DNA of 64,000 nt from Ulota crispa. Taxonomy: Eukaryota; Streptophyta; Bryopsida; Orthotrichales; Orthotrichaceae. Each line of letters starts with the position of its first letter. Position 1 is the stretch's first letter. The stretch is from the NCBI GenBank assembly GCA_963920765.1, contig OY987249.1, positions 1,986,501 through 2,050,500 of the forward strand, written 5' to 3'. Position numbers and translations under genes: made by a program. The notes beneath the pieces are model-generated. The model searched no databases and had not been told where the DNA came from. It saw nothing but the letters and a program-made list of their open reading frames with translations. Positions 1 to 12,165 of this stretch are shown here, piece after piece.

Positions 1-2340
1 CCATACGAGATGTGGTGGCAAGCAGCGTCACTCAAATTGCAATTGGTTAATATTCCTTGCAAGCTTCCTTGTGTATGTGTGGTGATAGTGGGAAATTTGC
101 AAGCAAGGGTTCAAGCATGTTCTAGATCCTCATCATGACAACTCTTACCAATTGTGTCGGTCATCGTTTTCTCTGCAATAATAGTTTGAAGCCCTAAAAC
201 TGAACATAAGAAGTAAAATTTTCAATAATTTGATAATGTGTGCATTCACATCTAATCATGCTACTCACAAAATGTGAGGTGAATCAAGGGCTTGTAAAAT
301 AAGGAATAAAATAGCAACGAGCCAAAAAATGAGGCTTTATCATCACATGTTGTTTGATCAAATGTTATAATCTCCCATCTCCCACAATCAATTATTCCAA
401 AAATTTACAAGACATTTTCTAAGGAGGTGTTCCACTATTTTCAATGGTCACTTTTTGTGGATCATGTGATTGATTGAGATACGATGCATCAAAGTTGTAA
501 GTCCCCCAAATCCCTCATTTTGGTGAAAATGGCCTATGGGTGCTTAGGGGTTAACCCTAAGCAATGGTTTAATGTGTAAGTAGAACTTTTCTATTTTAAA
601 GAGGTTGAAAATTTTGTTTTGAGAGGCTCTAGATAAGAGAACTCTTTTTAAGCAACATTCCACTAGAAGAAATCAATGTCCGAATTGACACATTTAAATT
701 GGCTAAACTTGTCCAAATTGACGTATGAACCTACCAAAAAAAATGACCAAATTAATAGCATTTTCTGACAGAATTCTGCCACTAGGCCCACTACCTTACA
801 TTATTTTGATGTTGGCTATATCCTCAATACTAAAAGAAATTGGGTGAAAAAATGGATGAATTGTCAAGTTCCTCTCATGAAGGGTACAACATAATGTGGT
901 TGGAATTTTCTAATATTAGCTGATTCTATGGATGAATGTGCACATGGATAACTCAATTATTTTTCTTTTACTTGTCTCTTCACTTTTACTTTACATTACT
1001 TTCACTTCTTGTTTTACTTTAGTCCTTTTTATTTGTTTTAGAATTATTCACTTGCCTTCCCTGCGTGCGACTGAAAAAATCTCGGCTTTGAATATGGTGT
1101 TTTAGAAGTTTCAAGTGTCATGTGAAAAGCTTCAAAATTGACGTAAAAAAAAAGAAAAGGTGTTAGAATAAAAAAACAATCCTGCTTGTATAGATTTTCT
1201 AGCCAGGTCAAGCTTTCTAATGAGTACCAGGCAAGCAAGTGTTTTCAAAATCATTGGGATTTACAATAAAAAAAAAGTCATGATAGTAGAAAGTGTGTAT
1301 GGACTTATTTTAGATTCACGAATTTCGAACTACGTATGCCATGTGCAAAAGTAATGGCCACCTCTAGTTGTCAAGTGAAGCACTTTGCCAAAACTGCATT
1401 CAATAAATGAAGAAAAAAAATCTTCTCACTTTTGGGTGTTTATTTGTATATTTAGAGATTGGCAACCATTCCAATAGACAACTACATGATTAGTAAACAA
1501 GTTTTCTAGATTTAGAGAAAAGAATATCTCTTTGTTTGAGTACATCATGATTTCTATGACATATTGTTATGCATGGTGTTGCCTTCAACAAACCATCAAT
1601 TAACTTCAAAACAACACAAAACAAGAGAATGCCTTCAAAAAATGTCCTTCCACTCAACCTAGAAGAGCAAGGGCATTTTTGTACAAGATTGATCTTGAGT
1701 TGTAATGTATCATGGACAAAAATAGTAGACTCTTCATTAACCCTTAAACATCATTTTGGTCAGGATTGGAAAGCCCCAATAATCAAATATAGAATAAGAA
1801 GTAAATATAGAGGTCAAACATGGATGCATGACCATTCATAACAAAAAGAAACGAGCACATAGGGAATCAATTCAAAATTTGGGACAAGAATCAAATAATC
1901 CTTTAGATCTCTTATATGCAAATTGCAAGTAAGCATGGGTTTTTGTGATGTTGTAAATAAATTCTATAGATGGCCGGCATTGAGCTTGATTGAAAAAGTA
2001 TTACCTAGACTATTATGATTAGTGACATTCTTGCACAAAATTATATGGAAACTTAACCCCTCAAGAATGGGTTAACTCTCCTTTGAAATGGAGGTGAGTA
2101 AGTCCTAGAATAATTCAAAAACTTGGCTAAATTTGCCATTTTAATGTGAGTGTTTCTCCTTTTAATGCCAAAAAGAAAGTGAATGTTTAATGGTAAATTT
2201 GAACTTCTAGTACATGTAGGGATGTTTCAGTTATTTGGATAAACATGCAAATTACATTCAATTACATTTGGGGTTAGCAATTGTTAGCTCTTGGAACTTT
2301 TGAATGTCCTTTGTTATAGAACTTGCCATTTTTTTAAGGA
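1..2340. other. AT-rich intergenic DNA, no gene seen
   Basis: No convincing coding sequence; the 90-codon frame at 1569-1841 has no recognisable motif. TTAA at 551-554 is followed by CCCTAAGC and preceded by GCTTAGGGG, so it resembles an end of the TTAA-bounded family described below. A second left-end-like sequence, TTAACCCTTAAACATC, starts at 1737. No matching partner end was found for either. Confidence 0.5.
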
Positions 2341-2346
2341 AGGACT

Positions 2347-2730
2347 AAAGAGACACCCCCCAATTGCTACAGGGACACCCCCTATAGTCCAACCTATTAT
2401 ATTTGAGATTATTATTACGTTGAAATATGAAATAAAATCAAAAGAATATCTTAGCACTTATTTTTGTTTACAAAAATTGCAAACATACAACAAATATGTC
2501 TCATTTGTGACATGGTCAAGACTTAAACTTATAAATAAAGGAGCAACTAGTTTAACTCTTGACCATGTCACAAATGAGACATACTTGTTATATGTTTGCA
2601 ATGCTTGTAGACGCAAATGTGCGCTAAGATATTGTTTTGATTTTATTTCATATTTCAATGTAATAATAATCTCAAATTTAATAGGTTGGGCTATAGGGGT
2701 GTCCCTGTAGCAACTAGAGGGTGTCTCCCT
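2347..2730. mobile_element. Foldback MITE, GACACCCCC termini
   Basis: The first half (GAGACACCCCCCAATTGCTA, then GGGACACCCCCTATAG) is repeated in reverse complement at the other end (CTATAGGGGTGTCCCTGTAG, then GAGGGTGTCTC). The arms run almost to the centre at about 2540, where the palindromic segments TCATTTGTGACATGGTCAAG and CTTGACCATGTCACAAATGA face each other. Long open frames exist on both strands (2291-2710 and 2458-2736) but they mirror each other because of the palindrome, so I do not call them genes. Superfamily not assigned. Confidence 0.8.
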
Positions 2731-2739
2731 AATCATCTT

Positions 2740-4320
2740 CTTTTTATTTCCTTGGCATTCTATAGGAGCGGCACCTCCTCATTGTACCCCATGCCAACTT
2801 TACAAGTGTTAGTAAAACATTAGACCTTTGCTTTGTTGGGTTCTAAACTCCAAAATGAAATACTAATAAAATGCTAGTGCTTTTTATGCAAAAATTAAAA
2901 GTGAAAGTTTGACTCTTGAGTGAAGCATTCATATTTGCTAAACCAAATTTTTAGATAAAGCCCCGGTTTTTTGGGACTGAGCGTGTAGCTATCGGTCCCA
3001 ATCTTTAAGTTCTCAATCAAAATTTGAGAATTTAATTGGATTTGGAATTTGAGACACAGTATGAGCTAAACCTTCAACAAACCGTTTTTTTTTAAAGATT
3101 TTTCATATTATGTTTCTTATATTGAGAAAAATATTTGTGTGAATCTCAATTTCATCAAATTTGCAACAACGCAGGGGTTTGATGTTCTTAAAAACTCAAA
3201 AACGCTTACACAAAATGAAAAATTGCTTGGATTTGTTATGAAGAACTTTTTGTTGAAGTACTACATGAATCACAAATGATTTTGGTTGTTCATTAAAAAA
3301 ACTCAAAACTTAATTTCAGAGTGCATGAGTAAAAATCATCAAGAACAAAAAAGGAGATGCATTGCGACAAATTTGCACATAAATGCCTTGATACCATTTT
3401 GAGTTTTCATTGAAAGACTACACATGTTATTTCCATCACGGCAAGATCTTGAATATTGCATGACCCCTTCATACTAATTTAAGTAAAATTTGTCTAACTA
3501 GTGTGAAACTGTGGAATGCCTTCCACTCTAGTTCATTCCCACACTCTCTATCTCTATTTGAGGTATCTACTTGCAAATTCTCCTCAAAATTTTAACCATT
3601 TCAGTCAAAATATCTTAGAGAGTATTTAACTCCTAAGCGTCTTGCTAAGAAAATTCAACATATCTTCAACATGAGACCTTCAACACATTTTTCGAGTCTT
3701 TCGAAAGTTGAACAAGTAATCACATAATCCAAACCAGTCATTCTATACCCAATTATAAATCAAATGTTTCCAACCGGTTTGATTTCAAATCCAAGTAAAT
3801 CTGCAAAATCCCCATCGTTGAGAATCTCATGTTTTCCAATTTGGGCATCAATTCAAAATATGGATTTTGGACTTTCCTATAATATTTTCTCAAAAAAAAG
3901 ATTTACCTAATGGTTGATTCCATGAGATTGTGTCTTGCTATACTTGATGGAAAAAAAAACTCCACAAATGGAAAAAAACTCCAAAAGATATGGTCACTCA
4001 AAGTAGCTAGATTCCACTAGCTCCTTACTTCAAAGCTATAAAAACCTTGCCCAAATCAAGAAAAATAAAAGTGACACATCACCAAACTTCTCCCTTGTAC
4101 AATACGAGACATGAGAGCACCCATCCCATCCCCTCTCTAAGCTGCTCCCTTTGTTTGCCCAAAGACATTCTTCTCCTAATTGTTGAAAACATGGAATAAT
4201 TTCCATATTCCATGTAGAATCTAAAACAAAGGAGTCGCATCAAAGAACAACAAGCTGACCAGAAAATATTATTGAACCAGCAACTCCATTTGGACTTTAG
4301 TGGCAGATCAAAATTTGAGC
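2740..4320. repeat. AT-rich intergenic DNA with a dispersed repeat
   Basis: No gene seen. Positions about 3400-3610 resemble 60680-61075. Both contain 'CTAACTAGT(G/A)TGAAA.TGTGG' and a similar stretch around a 'CACACT..AATTT' context, so this looks like two diverged copies of one dispersed repeat. Boundaries are unclear. Confidence 0.4.
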
Positions 4321-4324
4321 TAAA

Positions 4325-4550
4325 AATGTCTCTTTTGTGAAGTGGGAGGATTAAGGTGGTCACCTTAATCTGAGCTCCAGCGTTTTTTTGGTACACTTGG
4401 CCTTACCTGAGAGGAGGAATTTGCAAGGAAAAAAATCTTAGTGGCTCATATTGAATCTGATACCTTTGAATCTGGTTTAAGATGACTATTTTGGATTAAG
4501 ATGAGGTACAAAATGGTACCCATCGCTTTCCCATTTTAATGAATATGGCC
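4325..4550 (+). mobile_element. MITE copy, GTTAAATTGGGAAAA family (decayed left end)
   Basis: Shares a long colinear stretch with 26171-26418 and, inverted, with 27311-27568: the 'TTTTTTGGTACAC' block, 'GAGGAATTTGCAAGG', 'AAAAAATCTTAGTGGCTCA', 'TACAAAATGGTACC' and the right terminus CCATTTTAATGAATATGG. The left inverted terminus is too diverged to place exactly. Confidence 0.65.
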
Positions 4551-4551
4551 T

Positions 4552-4640
4552 TACATGCTTTGGACAAAAGGGGAGCGGGGCTAAGATCTTATCCAATTGT
4601 TGCTATTACAAAGGTTGACATTTACTAAACACCAATGTAT
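4552..4640 (+). repeat. Partial copy of the TACAGTGGTG MITE
   Basis: Near-identical to 23254-23340, the right arm of the element at 22996-23337: 'AAAAGGGGAG(C/T)GGGGCT', 'ATCTTATCCAATTGTTGCT' and the subterminal 'GTTGAC..T.AC.AA.CACCA.TGTAT'. Only the right arm is present, so this is a truncated copy. Confidence 0.6.
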
Positions 4641-5194
4641 TTGCACAAGCAACAAGCTAATCAGAGAGCCACTATTCCGAACACCTTTACATTTTTCTTC
4701 TTCTTTTACTTTTTTCTCTCCTTTAAATAGTTGTTTCCATAATTTTACTTTTTGCTTCTCCTTTTACTTTTTGCCTTTACTCTATTAATAAAAGCACAAA
4801 GATGCAAAACCGTATTAAAGCATAGCATGCTTGAATATGAGTGCCAAGGTTTTTGATTTACTTCAAATATATTTCAGCCCACAATTTGAGATCAGTATTT
4901 GTTTGAAGACTGAGGTATGTAGACTATAATTCTATAACCTGTTTCTTTGTTATGCTAATTCACGTGAAACTGTTCATGCTTCTTGAGTATGAGTGTCATA
5001 TTTGATTTTGACTATTCATGTAATTCCAAACGTTGCTTATAAATCAAATAGAAATTCCTTAAATTTGAGGGACATAAACATCACTATTTTGCATAGATCT
5101 CCCACATGCATGGATCTTCCAATCTTTTGCAGATGATTTCCAACATTATACAAAGATCCCCTCATGTTATGCACAAATTTTTCGTTATTTTGTA

Positions 5195-5480
5195 GGGAAA
5201 ATTTCATGGATACCCCTGAAGTTTGTAATATTTTCATAAATATGCTTGCCTTTTTAGAAACATCACAAAAACCCTTGATTAAAAAAATTTAGGTGTTCGT
5301 TTTGTTGTGTGTGTCAATTTCCTTCTTCTTTTGTGCGCATGAATAACAAAAAAGTAGTGTGCCAGCAAAGAGAGAAGGAAGTGACATGCATAACAAAACA
5401 AATGCCTAAATTTTTTGGTCCAAGGGTAGTTGTGATATTTATGAAAAAGCAGGGGTATCTATGAAAATATTGCAAACTTT
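5195..5480. mobile_element. Foldback MITE, GGGAAAATTTCATGG family, copy 1
   Basis: Begins GGGAAAATTTCATGGATACC and ends with the reverse complement of the same subterminal sequence (GGGGTATCTATGAAAATATT). Interior segments also pair: 'AGGTGTTCGTTTTGTTG' near 5291 with 'CAAAACAAATGCCTAAATT' near 5395. Related copies lie at 12385-12715 and 61834-62410. It ends about 270 bp upstream of the zinc-finger gene start. Confidence 0.8.
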
Positions 5481-5747
5481 CCTTATATTCTGTATAGACT
5501 TCTTGATCTTTCACAAATAGTATATGCAAAATATCTAAAAAATCTCTTGATGTTTTGCATACTCCTTTATTCCAAATAAAAACAATCATTACTTTTAGCC
5601 TTACACATAAAAAACTGCAATAGCTTGGGACAAACAAATATTGATTGTTATTCCTAAACTCTTCCTTGTTTAGAAAAGGTTACATACATTATAATGTTTA
5701 CAATATTGATTATGTACTTACCTTATAAACTGCCTATAGGTTTCAAT

Positions 5748-6683
5748 ATGGATCAAGACAATAATGAGGGGTCTTCAGACAATACAAATCTCTCAAGGAG
5801 GACTGCTACTGAACCAGCACAATATGTCAATCTGCAAAAAAAATGCAATCGATGTGGAAAATCCGACGACATCAAGTTTAAGTATCTAAACAACAAAAAG
5901 GAGGACCAACCACGGTATCAATGTGCAAAATGTAGTGTCAAAGGAAAACCTTACCGTTTCAACCCTTTTCCAATCCGGGCGCATGTGCATGAAAATGGAT
6001 ATTTAAAACCACCAAAAAATGAACCAGAGGAGTTGAAGAGTATGAGGAAAGAATGTGATAAGTGCCAATCAGTCAATAATGCAATATATAGAGGCAATAA
6101 CAACGGCAAGGCTAATCAACCAAGATATGCATGCAAGCAATGCAAACGTCTATTTTCTCCTTTGAAAAAATCAAAGACTAGAAATGTGCCTACAAGTGAG
6201 CATCCTCTTCAACCCCAAGAAGTAGAATCTATGCTACAACCATATTTTGGTAATGGTTTAGCTAATGGAGGTTACTATCAAGCTCAATTTGGAAATTACA
6301 ACCATGATGGTTCATTTGGAAACACGGAGCCTACAAGTGAGGATCAACTTCCACTCCAAGAAGCAGAATCTACCCAAAATCCAAGTTTTGCCAATGGTTT
6401 ATCTAGTGAACTTTATTGGCAACCTGAATTTGGAAACATCAGCCATGATGGAAGATTTGCAAACGGCATGCAAGTTCATGGATTTCCAAACCAACTTCAT
6501 GATCAACAAGGAGGAAAGGAGTTGTTTCAACAATCAAATACTCCAAACTATTATCCACAAATTCCAAATTTATCCCAACAAGACAATTCTCAACCTTATA
6601 TTCAAAGTAGAGGAAATGTTAATTGCATTACTCTACAAAGTTGCATGACAATCATGCCACGTGGCAACAATATGCAAAGGTAG
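5748..6683 (+). CDS. Tandem Dof-like zinc-finger protein (311 aa)
   Basis: Likely a nuclear DNA-binding protein. Two zinc fingers of form CX2CX22CX2C are visible. The first uses C33, C36, C59 and C62; the second uses C103, C106, C129 and C132. Each carries the 'QPRYxC' signature before the second Cys pair, as in plant Dof domains, which use CX2CX21CX2C and normally occur once. The tail is Gln/Asn-rich with two 45-residue direct repeats (148-192 and 195-239) and looks like a low-complexity activation region. I start at the ATG at 5748; the frame is open to an earlier ATG at 5694, but that adds hydrophobic codons and a possible 3' splice site (CCTATAG, AG at 5738-5739) lies between them, so an upstream exon is possible. 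No Trp is seen at the usual Dof position after the finger. The 'QRYxCxxC' look is also shared by some transposase zinc ribbons, so Dof homology is likely but not certain. Confidence 0.75.
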   Translation: MDQDNNEGSSDNTNLSRRTATEPAQYVNLQKKCNRCGKSDDIKFKYLNNKKEDQPRYQCAKCSVKGKPYRFNPFPIRAHVHENGYLKPPKNEPEELKSMRKECDKCQSVNNAIYRGNNNGKANQPRYACKQCKRLFSPLKKSKTRNVPTSEHPLQPQEVESMLQPYFGNGLANGGYYQAQFGNYNHDGSFGNTEPTSEDQLPLQEAESTQNPSFANGLSSELYWQPEFGNISHDGRFANGMQVHGFPNQLHDQQGGKELFQQSNTPNYYPQIPNLSQQDNSQPYIQSRGNVNCITLQSCMTIMPRGNNMQR

Positions 6684-6689
6684 CTTACC

Positions 6690-8540
6690 AGCACAATGTA
6701 GTATCAGTTCATTACAAAATATAACAAAAAATTTATGAAAGTAGAATTTCTATGAAATTTTTCTTTTAGACTACCCAATCTAGAAACATGTACAATCACA
6801 TGCAAAGTAATGGTCAACTTTTGACTTTAAGTGAAACATCTTGCTAAAAGCACCCTTAACCCCTAAATCAAAGTAACAAATAAAAAATTAAAATCTTTCA
6901 CCATTCCCACATCCACAACTACAAGCCACACTCCCAAGGTCAAGAATCAAGCACCCAACACACACAATTGCACAAGACACCATTGATTAAAAAAGAATTC
7001 ATGATAAAAAGAAATGATAACGACAATTAAGGATGAACCAAAGTCACCCATGGATGAAAAATAAGCATAATGCTTGATTATGCACAAAAAAAATCTTGTG
7101 TAACATCTCTTAATACCCTATCTCTGCACCATAATCCGCCCTACAAAATGAACGCTTCTAGATTCCCTCCAATTGTTTAACTAAGCACGCAAAACTGTAC
7201 AGCTAAAAATAAACCTTTGATTCAACAAAATTCATCTAAGATGTCAGTTCACTCTTTCCGTTCAACAAAGAAGAAACATTTATTGAATACCATATCTTCA
7301 AAAAGCCTTTATAAACATATCGAAGGTCATTTTCTACGAATAGTTTGATTCAGTAGAATCCCAAGATCTACACACCAAAGCAAAACAAGATCTTACAACA
7401 AAGTTGCACTTCTCCACAGAAAAGTGAGGTGATCTCCTGCAAGTTAAATAGCTATTAATCTTGAGTAGCACCAACAGTAAAGAAAAATAGATATACTCTT
7501 GCCTTCACAGCTTGTCTTATTTGTTTCTGAGATACACAACAATCATATGAAATGAAAAGCTTGTAAAGGCACTCTACCAGTGTGTATGCAACGATGCAAT
7601 GAGGCTATTCCACTCCAAGAGTGGATGAGAAAGGAAGCCTTGCGTTCTGATTTCATCCATCCATGTTGACAGTGCAGGTTTAGCTCAAGCAAGGTAGGCA
7701 CATTTCCTCAGGGAGCTTGTTTTTCTTCTGAGCACTGTAATGCAATAACGCCAATGGTAAGAGACATAAGTTTACTAAAACCCTAAACCTCTCTTCATCC
7801 CGTCTCATTTACTGACCTCATACACTTGGTTGGCTTCAACGCAAGATCCTAGCTCTGTTGAGTAATTCAGAGCAAGGAGTAGTACCAAAGAAAGCCATGG
7901 ATATTATCTGCAAAAATATTGGTGGGACTTGGGCTAAAAGTTGGGTCTAACAAAATGATTGATCCAAACCTTGCGTAAAGCCCCACCTTTTTGGTTCCAA
8001 AACATCCAAAACTTGTTGCCACATTGGCAAACTGTACTGAACTAGGACATGGGACTTGGACATACCAAGTCTCAACTATTTGGCTCTCAACCAATTGGAT
8101 TACGAAACTTTAATGCAGCGTGGGACATTAAACCCAAGACATGAAGTGACAAAAATGTCTACGATCCCCGCTCATTGAATGGAAATTGGTTGTTTATAGT
8201 TGTATTAAATGATCTACATCCTCCCACTTTGAAACTGCCTAAGAAATTAGTGAGAAATTAGTGATGCAAGTCCAACCAAGTGCATGAATTGCACCCAGAA
8301 TCACACCCCTACATATGTGCAATTGCTTTAAGTGATGTAAACAATATCCTGTACTACAGACGTTTTGCTAACGAATGGCACAAACTTTACCAAGTGCAGG
8401 TTGCTAGGGTAAATACATCAACCCAGATATCAACCCCAAAAACACAGCGAGAATAAATGATACCTGGAAAAGAGCTGCACTCTTGTGTTGCACCCAACGT
8501 GCCAACGCATCACGGCCAGTCATCAAGGCAATTCCTTCAA
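6690..8540. other. Intergenic DNA between zinc-finger gene and the minus-strand gene
   Basis: No gene supported. TTAACCCCTAAATC near 6850 resembles a left end of the TTAA-bounded family without a visible right partner. About 7925-8010 is a diverged inverted copy of 63255-63340 (shared 'GACTTGGGCTAAAAGTTGGG' and 'AAGGTGGG(G/A)CTTTAC'). The part next to 8540 is probably 3' UTR of the minus-strand gene. Confidence 0.4.
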
Positions 8541-8547
8541 CTCAAGC

Positions 8548-11500
8548 TCATTGTAAGGCCAACCTATTGTTCATGTTTTGCAGAGCCCTGCCAGCGTTTC
8601 CATATTCAGTTAGACTTTGTTAGAAAAGGACTGAGCTTACACAAAGTACACGAAAGCATGCACATACATTCCACTGCTAATAAAGACGAGAGTCTAGAAT
8701 TACTTAAATTGATTGAAGATTCAGTCATGAGAACTGTGAAGCAAATAGAACTTTGCATGAGAATTACTAGACATGAAGGTAGAATATTAAAAATACAAGA
8801 GTGCTGGGAATCTTTTTCAGATTAAAACCAAAAACTCGAGAAGGCAAACCTAGTTGACACGCCTGGCAGGGACTCGGCAATCCTGATAAGTAAATCCACC
8901 TCGTCACCTGGATTCTTCTTTTCGAATGATTCACCTGCAGTATACAAAACCAAGTTGCATAAGGCCTCTCAAGCCAGATAAAACTTCCTATAACTCAAGT
9001 TTTATTTACTTTTTACCAAAGTTCTTCACTCATTCTCGTGATACTAACCTGGCCCCACCAGAATTGTATCTTTCACAATATGATCAATCGAATTGGTAAG
9101 TCTAAACTCCATGAAGGGTTACAGATGATCAAAGTCTGGAGATGGTGGGAAGAACCTTGTTTTTCTCCAACTCCATGAAAACCACCTTGTAAATATTTCT
9201 GTACATAATGCGGTAAGGGTGATGCCTTGGGTGGTAAAAGTTCTTCCAAGGCTCGCCCAAGAATAGCGTAGCAAAGCGTTCCAGCTTCATCAGCTGCTGT
9301 TCGGACAGCTGCATCCTCAGTGAAATCTTCCTCATCTGGTACAAAAGCAACCTCACAACCTTCTTCAACTTTTACCGGTACAGTTACACTTCTTTGTTGG
9401 GCTTCCTCCTTTTCTCTAACTATCTGCTCCAAGTGGCAGCCAATCTGCACCACAGCCTCTACCTCGTCACCATTTCTTTCACCGTCCCGCCACATCGACT
9501 TCATGGATACTCTATCAGGCTTCTTAGGCTTCTTCTGATACTTCTTAGACTTTTCAGGTGGCATAGCCAGCCGAGCATCCTCCGTTGCTATGACATCTAC
9601 CATACTCTGAATGGGCGCTGGCACGTCAGAATCTACACACCTTAGGAGAAAATCCAACAAAATGCGTCGAAAGTGTGAACGTAAGTAAGTCGGATGCTCC
9701 TTACAAAACGATTGCACAGGACCTTTGTGCACGACATTTGAAAGGGAACTAAGGCTAGGAAACTCGAGCATCTTCAGCTGCGACAGGGCCAACAGTAGCT
9801 TGTTGTGAACTGCTTCAACATCAGCAGGAGGAGGTCCAATTATGGATAACAAGTTGCCATCGTTCCCATTCAGTTCCCTTGCTGATAAACTCATTGCGCG
9901 CAAGGCTTTCACCACAGGCTCCGGCATAGGCTCATCGTCGTGCAGAGACTTTGTCAACCTGTCAGCTTCTTTCCTTAGAGATTTCGCAAGACGAGCTCTG
10001 TTTCCTCCAGTTAAGGACTGCTCTAACCTGACTTTCTCCACTTTCTTTTCATAGATCAGGTCACACATAGCATGTAAAGTTCGAAGGGGTAAACTTTCCA
10101 CCTGATCAAGAGCTGCTTGAACGGCGAGGATCGAACAGGGAGGGAGCTCAAATAGATTGCCAGTCGACATAGGCTTACGTGCTGATTTCGCATCTCGCAT
10201 AATCTCTATGGCTTCCATTACAACCTCTGGTAACGTGTCCCCACAGTCGTCCATGTAGTTATTTACTGTTTGCACTATCCGCTCCTCCAACCAATTCCTG
10301 TTGAGGTTTTTAGTTGTAAAACCAGTGAGTACTGACAAGATGGACTGCAAGGAACCGATGTGAAGTGTGTCCAAGACACATGGCAATGACGTCACCATTT
10401 CTGCCTCGTCCATCTCCTTTAACGCAAAAACACGCTTTGGAGGCAGCCACTTTGTATTTGTATGATACACCTTCTTTACCCAACCATCAGCCTCGCTCGC
10501 ACCATCTGTTATTCTCAATACCCCCTCCTTGACAACTGTGGCATGAGTATGGATGTCATTCGACTGACTTGTATCGTTGGTGATTCTCAAAAGACCCTCT
10601 GTAGTTGCCACAGGATCCAGCCCCGTGAGAGCGTCCAGGCTTTTGCGTTCCTTTGCAGTCCTCTTTCGTACAACTTTGTTCTTCAGTAGAGTGCAAAGAC
10701 TCCGCTCAACGAAATTATTAACGCTTCTCAAGGACTGTAAACAAAGCAAATCTTCTAGTCAGTATCTGTCTTCACCAAAAATACACAGAAAAACAAGCAA
10801 GTCTTCGGGAAGCCAAGTGGATGCAGTGAGATATACAGTCTCATTATGCATATTGCCCTTAAAATTTTAGTTATTGCAAGCAAGGTATCACTAGACCAAG
10901 CTGCCCTCAATTCTCGACCTTTACATTCACCAAAGGGATTTGTCACAAAGCGTCCGACAGAATATGAAAATAAGGTCAAACAAACATGAGCAAGTAGCTA
11001 GGAGAGTTTTCTCACAGGTTCCTCCTTTCCCCGCTGAAGTAATTCCGGTACACAACTGCAACAACAAGTGCATTTCAGTAAGTTTACCGTTGGTATCAAG
11101 AACCCTAAACCCTAAACTCGGAAACAACTATCTTCACGGTACACCATCCAATCCACGTATAAATAAAGTAGGAGAAAAACAATGTCACTGGCGAGTTGAA
11201 ACATACCCCGTTGAGTTTATATGAGTTGTTTGATCCTTGCCACCGTTGGGTTCTGGCCAGCTTCTCAAAATCCACCTGCTTTCCCATACAGCAAGAACAC
11301 TTAGTAAAACCTCGGTGCAAAAAGGAGCTAGAGTTTTCAAGCCAAGTCACCCAAATGCATTACCGAGTAAGATTCTGTCAAGTACAAGTGACATCTCCAG
11401 AAACTCGAGCTCAATCGATTCTAGACCAATTCCAAGCCTCGAACAAAGTAGGTTGGATTTCAGGCAACAAACAGGACATTAGCAAAAAATAAATAAACCC

Positions 11501-11874
11501 TAACTTATTGGTAAGAAAACGTTGGGCAGCAATGAAAATAGGTCAAAAATGCTTGGAAAGCTCTTTGAAACAAAAAGTCACCATATTGACTCTTAAACTG
11601 ACAATTGAACTGAATAATTGAAATTCAGGCAAGGATTGACAGCCATCGAAGTTTTGCATTCTATGAAATATTCCAGGAATATTTAAGCGCGACTTGGAAT
11701 CGCTTTCTCTTTCTCTCTCTTCAAATAAAAACCTGGTTTTGATTCATCTCTAAATCTACAGGGGAGAGAGTGCAACCTTCGCTTTACGTTTTGCTGATTG
11801 GTGTCATGCTCCAAGTATTCTAGCACACGCTTGGCTGCCCGCCGCTCCTGCTCCCAATCGATCACCTCTTCCAT
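8548..11874 (-). CDS. Multi-exon conserved-looking plant protein, function unknown (~619-625 aa)
   Basis: Proposed exons on the minus strand: 11874-11788, 11275-11207, optional 18-nt microexon 11033-11016, 10734-9156, 8934-8850 and 8587-8548 (stop TGA). Each junction has GT/AG and phases join cleanly. The donor of the large exon is ambiguous: CAAG|GT occurs at both 9156 and 9186 in the same phase. The start ATG at 11874 opens a charged helical segment (MEEVIDWEQERRAAKRVLEY). The large exon encodes a mostly helical region, a 'DGWVKKVYHTN' segment, a Lys-rich patch (KSKKYQKKPKKP) that could be a nuclear signal, and an acidic stretch (VPDEEDFTEDAA). The end reads GVSTRALQNMNNRLALQ. I recognise no catalytic motif and no named family. 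Regular codon use, phase-consistent exons and GC-rich exons in AT-rich surroundings argue that it is real. Telo-box motifs (CCCTAAACCCT) lie in an intron near 11103 and upstream near 12150. Confidence 0.7.
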
Positions 11875-12139
11875 AGCTTTCAAGCTTTCCTTCGGATGCA
11901 GTTATGAAACGTTTCCTCACCATCCTGTTCAATTTCACAACCATCAAAATATAAAGTACCCTAAATCCTAATTCTTAAAACCCTCCTTCACGAAAAGCAG
12001 CCTTTAACATCCGTATATGATCAAAGCCGTTTACTTCGGATGAATAAAAAAGAAAAAGTAGCAGCAGAAGACTTCCCGGATTTCGCACGCGTGGAAAGGA
12101 ATATGCTCGGTAGATAATTGCATCAAAAGCTAAACTTGA

Positions 12140-12165
12140 ACCCTTAAACCCTAAACCCTGACTCA
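12140..12165. promoter_or_regulatory. Telo-box pair upstream of the minus-strand gene
   Basis: CCTTAAACCCTAAACCCTGAC contains AAACCCTA-type motifs about 270 bp upstream of the ATG at 11874. In plants, telo boxes are commonly found near transcription starts of housekeeping genes. Function here is inferred only from position. Confidence 0.4.

Noticed and set aside
2291..2736. Two overlapping frames of 139 and 92 codons on opposite strands
   Set aside because: They translate to nearly the same peptide because the region is a palindromic MITE; no protein motif is present.
8460..8545. Minus-strand stretch reading LMTGRDALARWVQHKSAALFQ
   Set aside because: It looks protein-like and ends at a donor-like CAG|GTATC, but no acceptor puts it in phase with the upstream exons. 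The in-frame TGA at 8550-8548 is a simpler gene end.
8457..8825. 122-codon + strand frame
   Set aside because: Overlaps the last exons and an intron of the minus-strand gene and has no motif.
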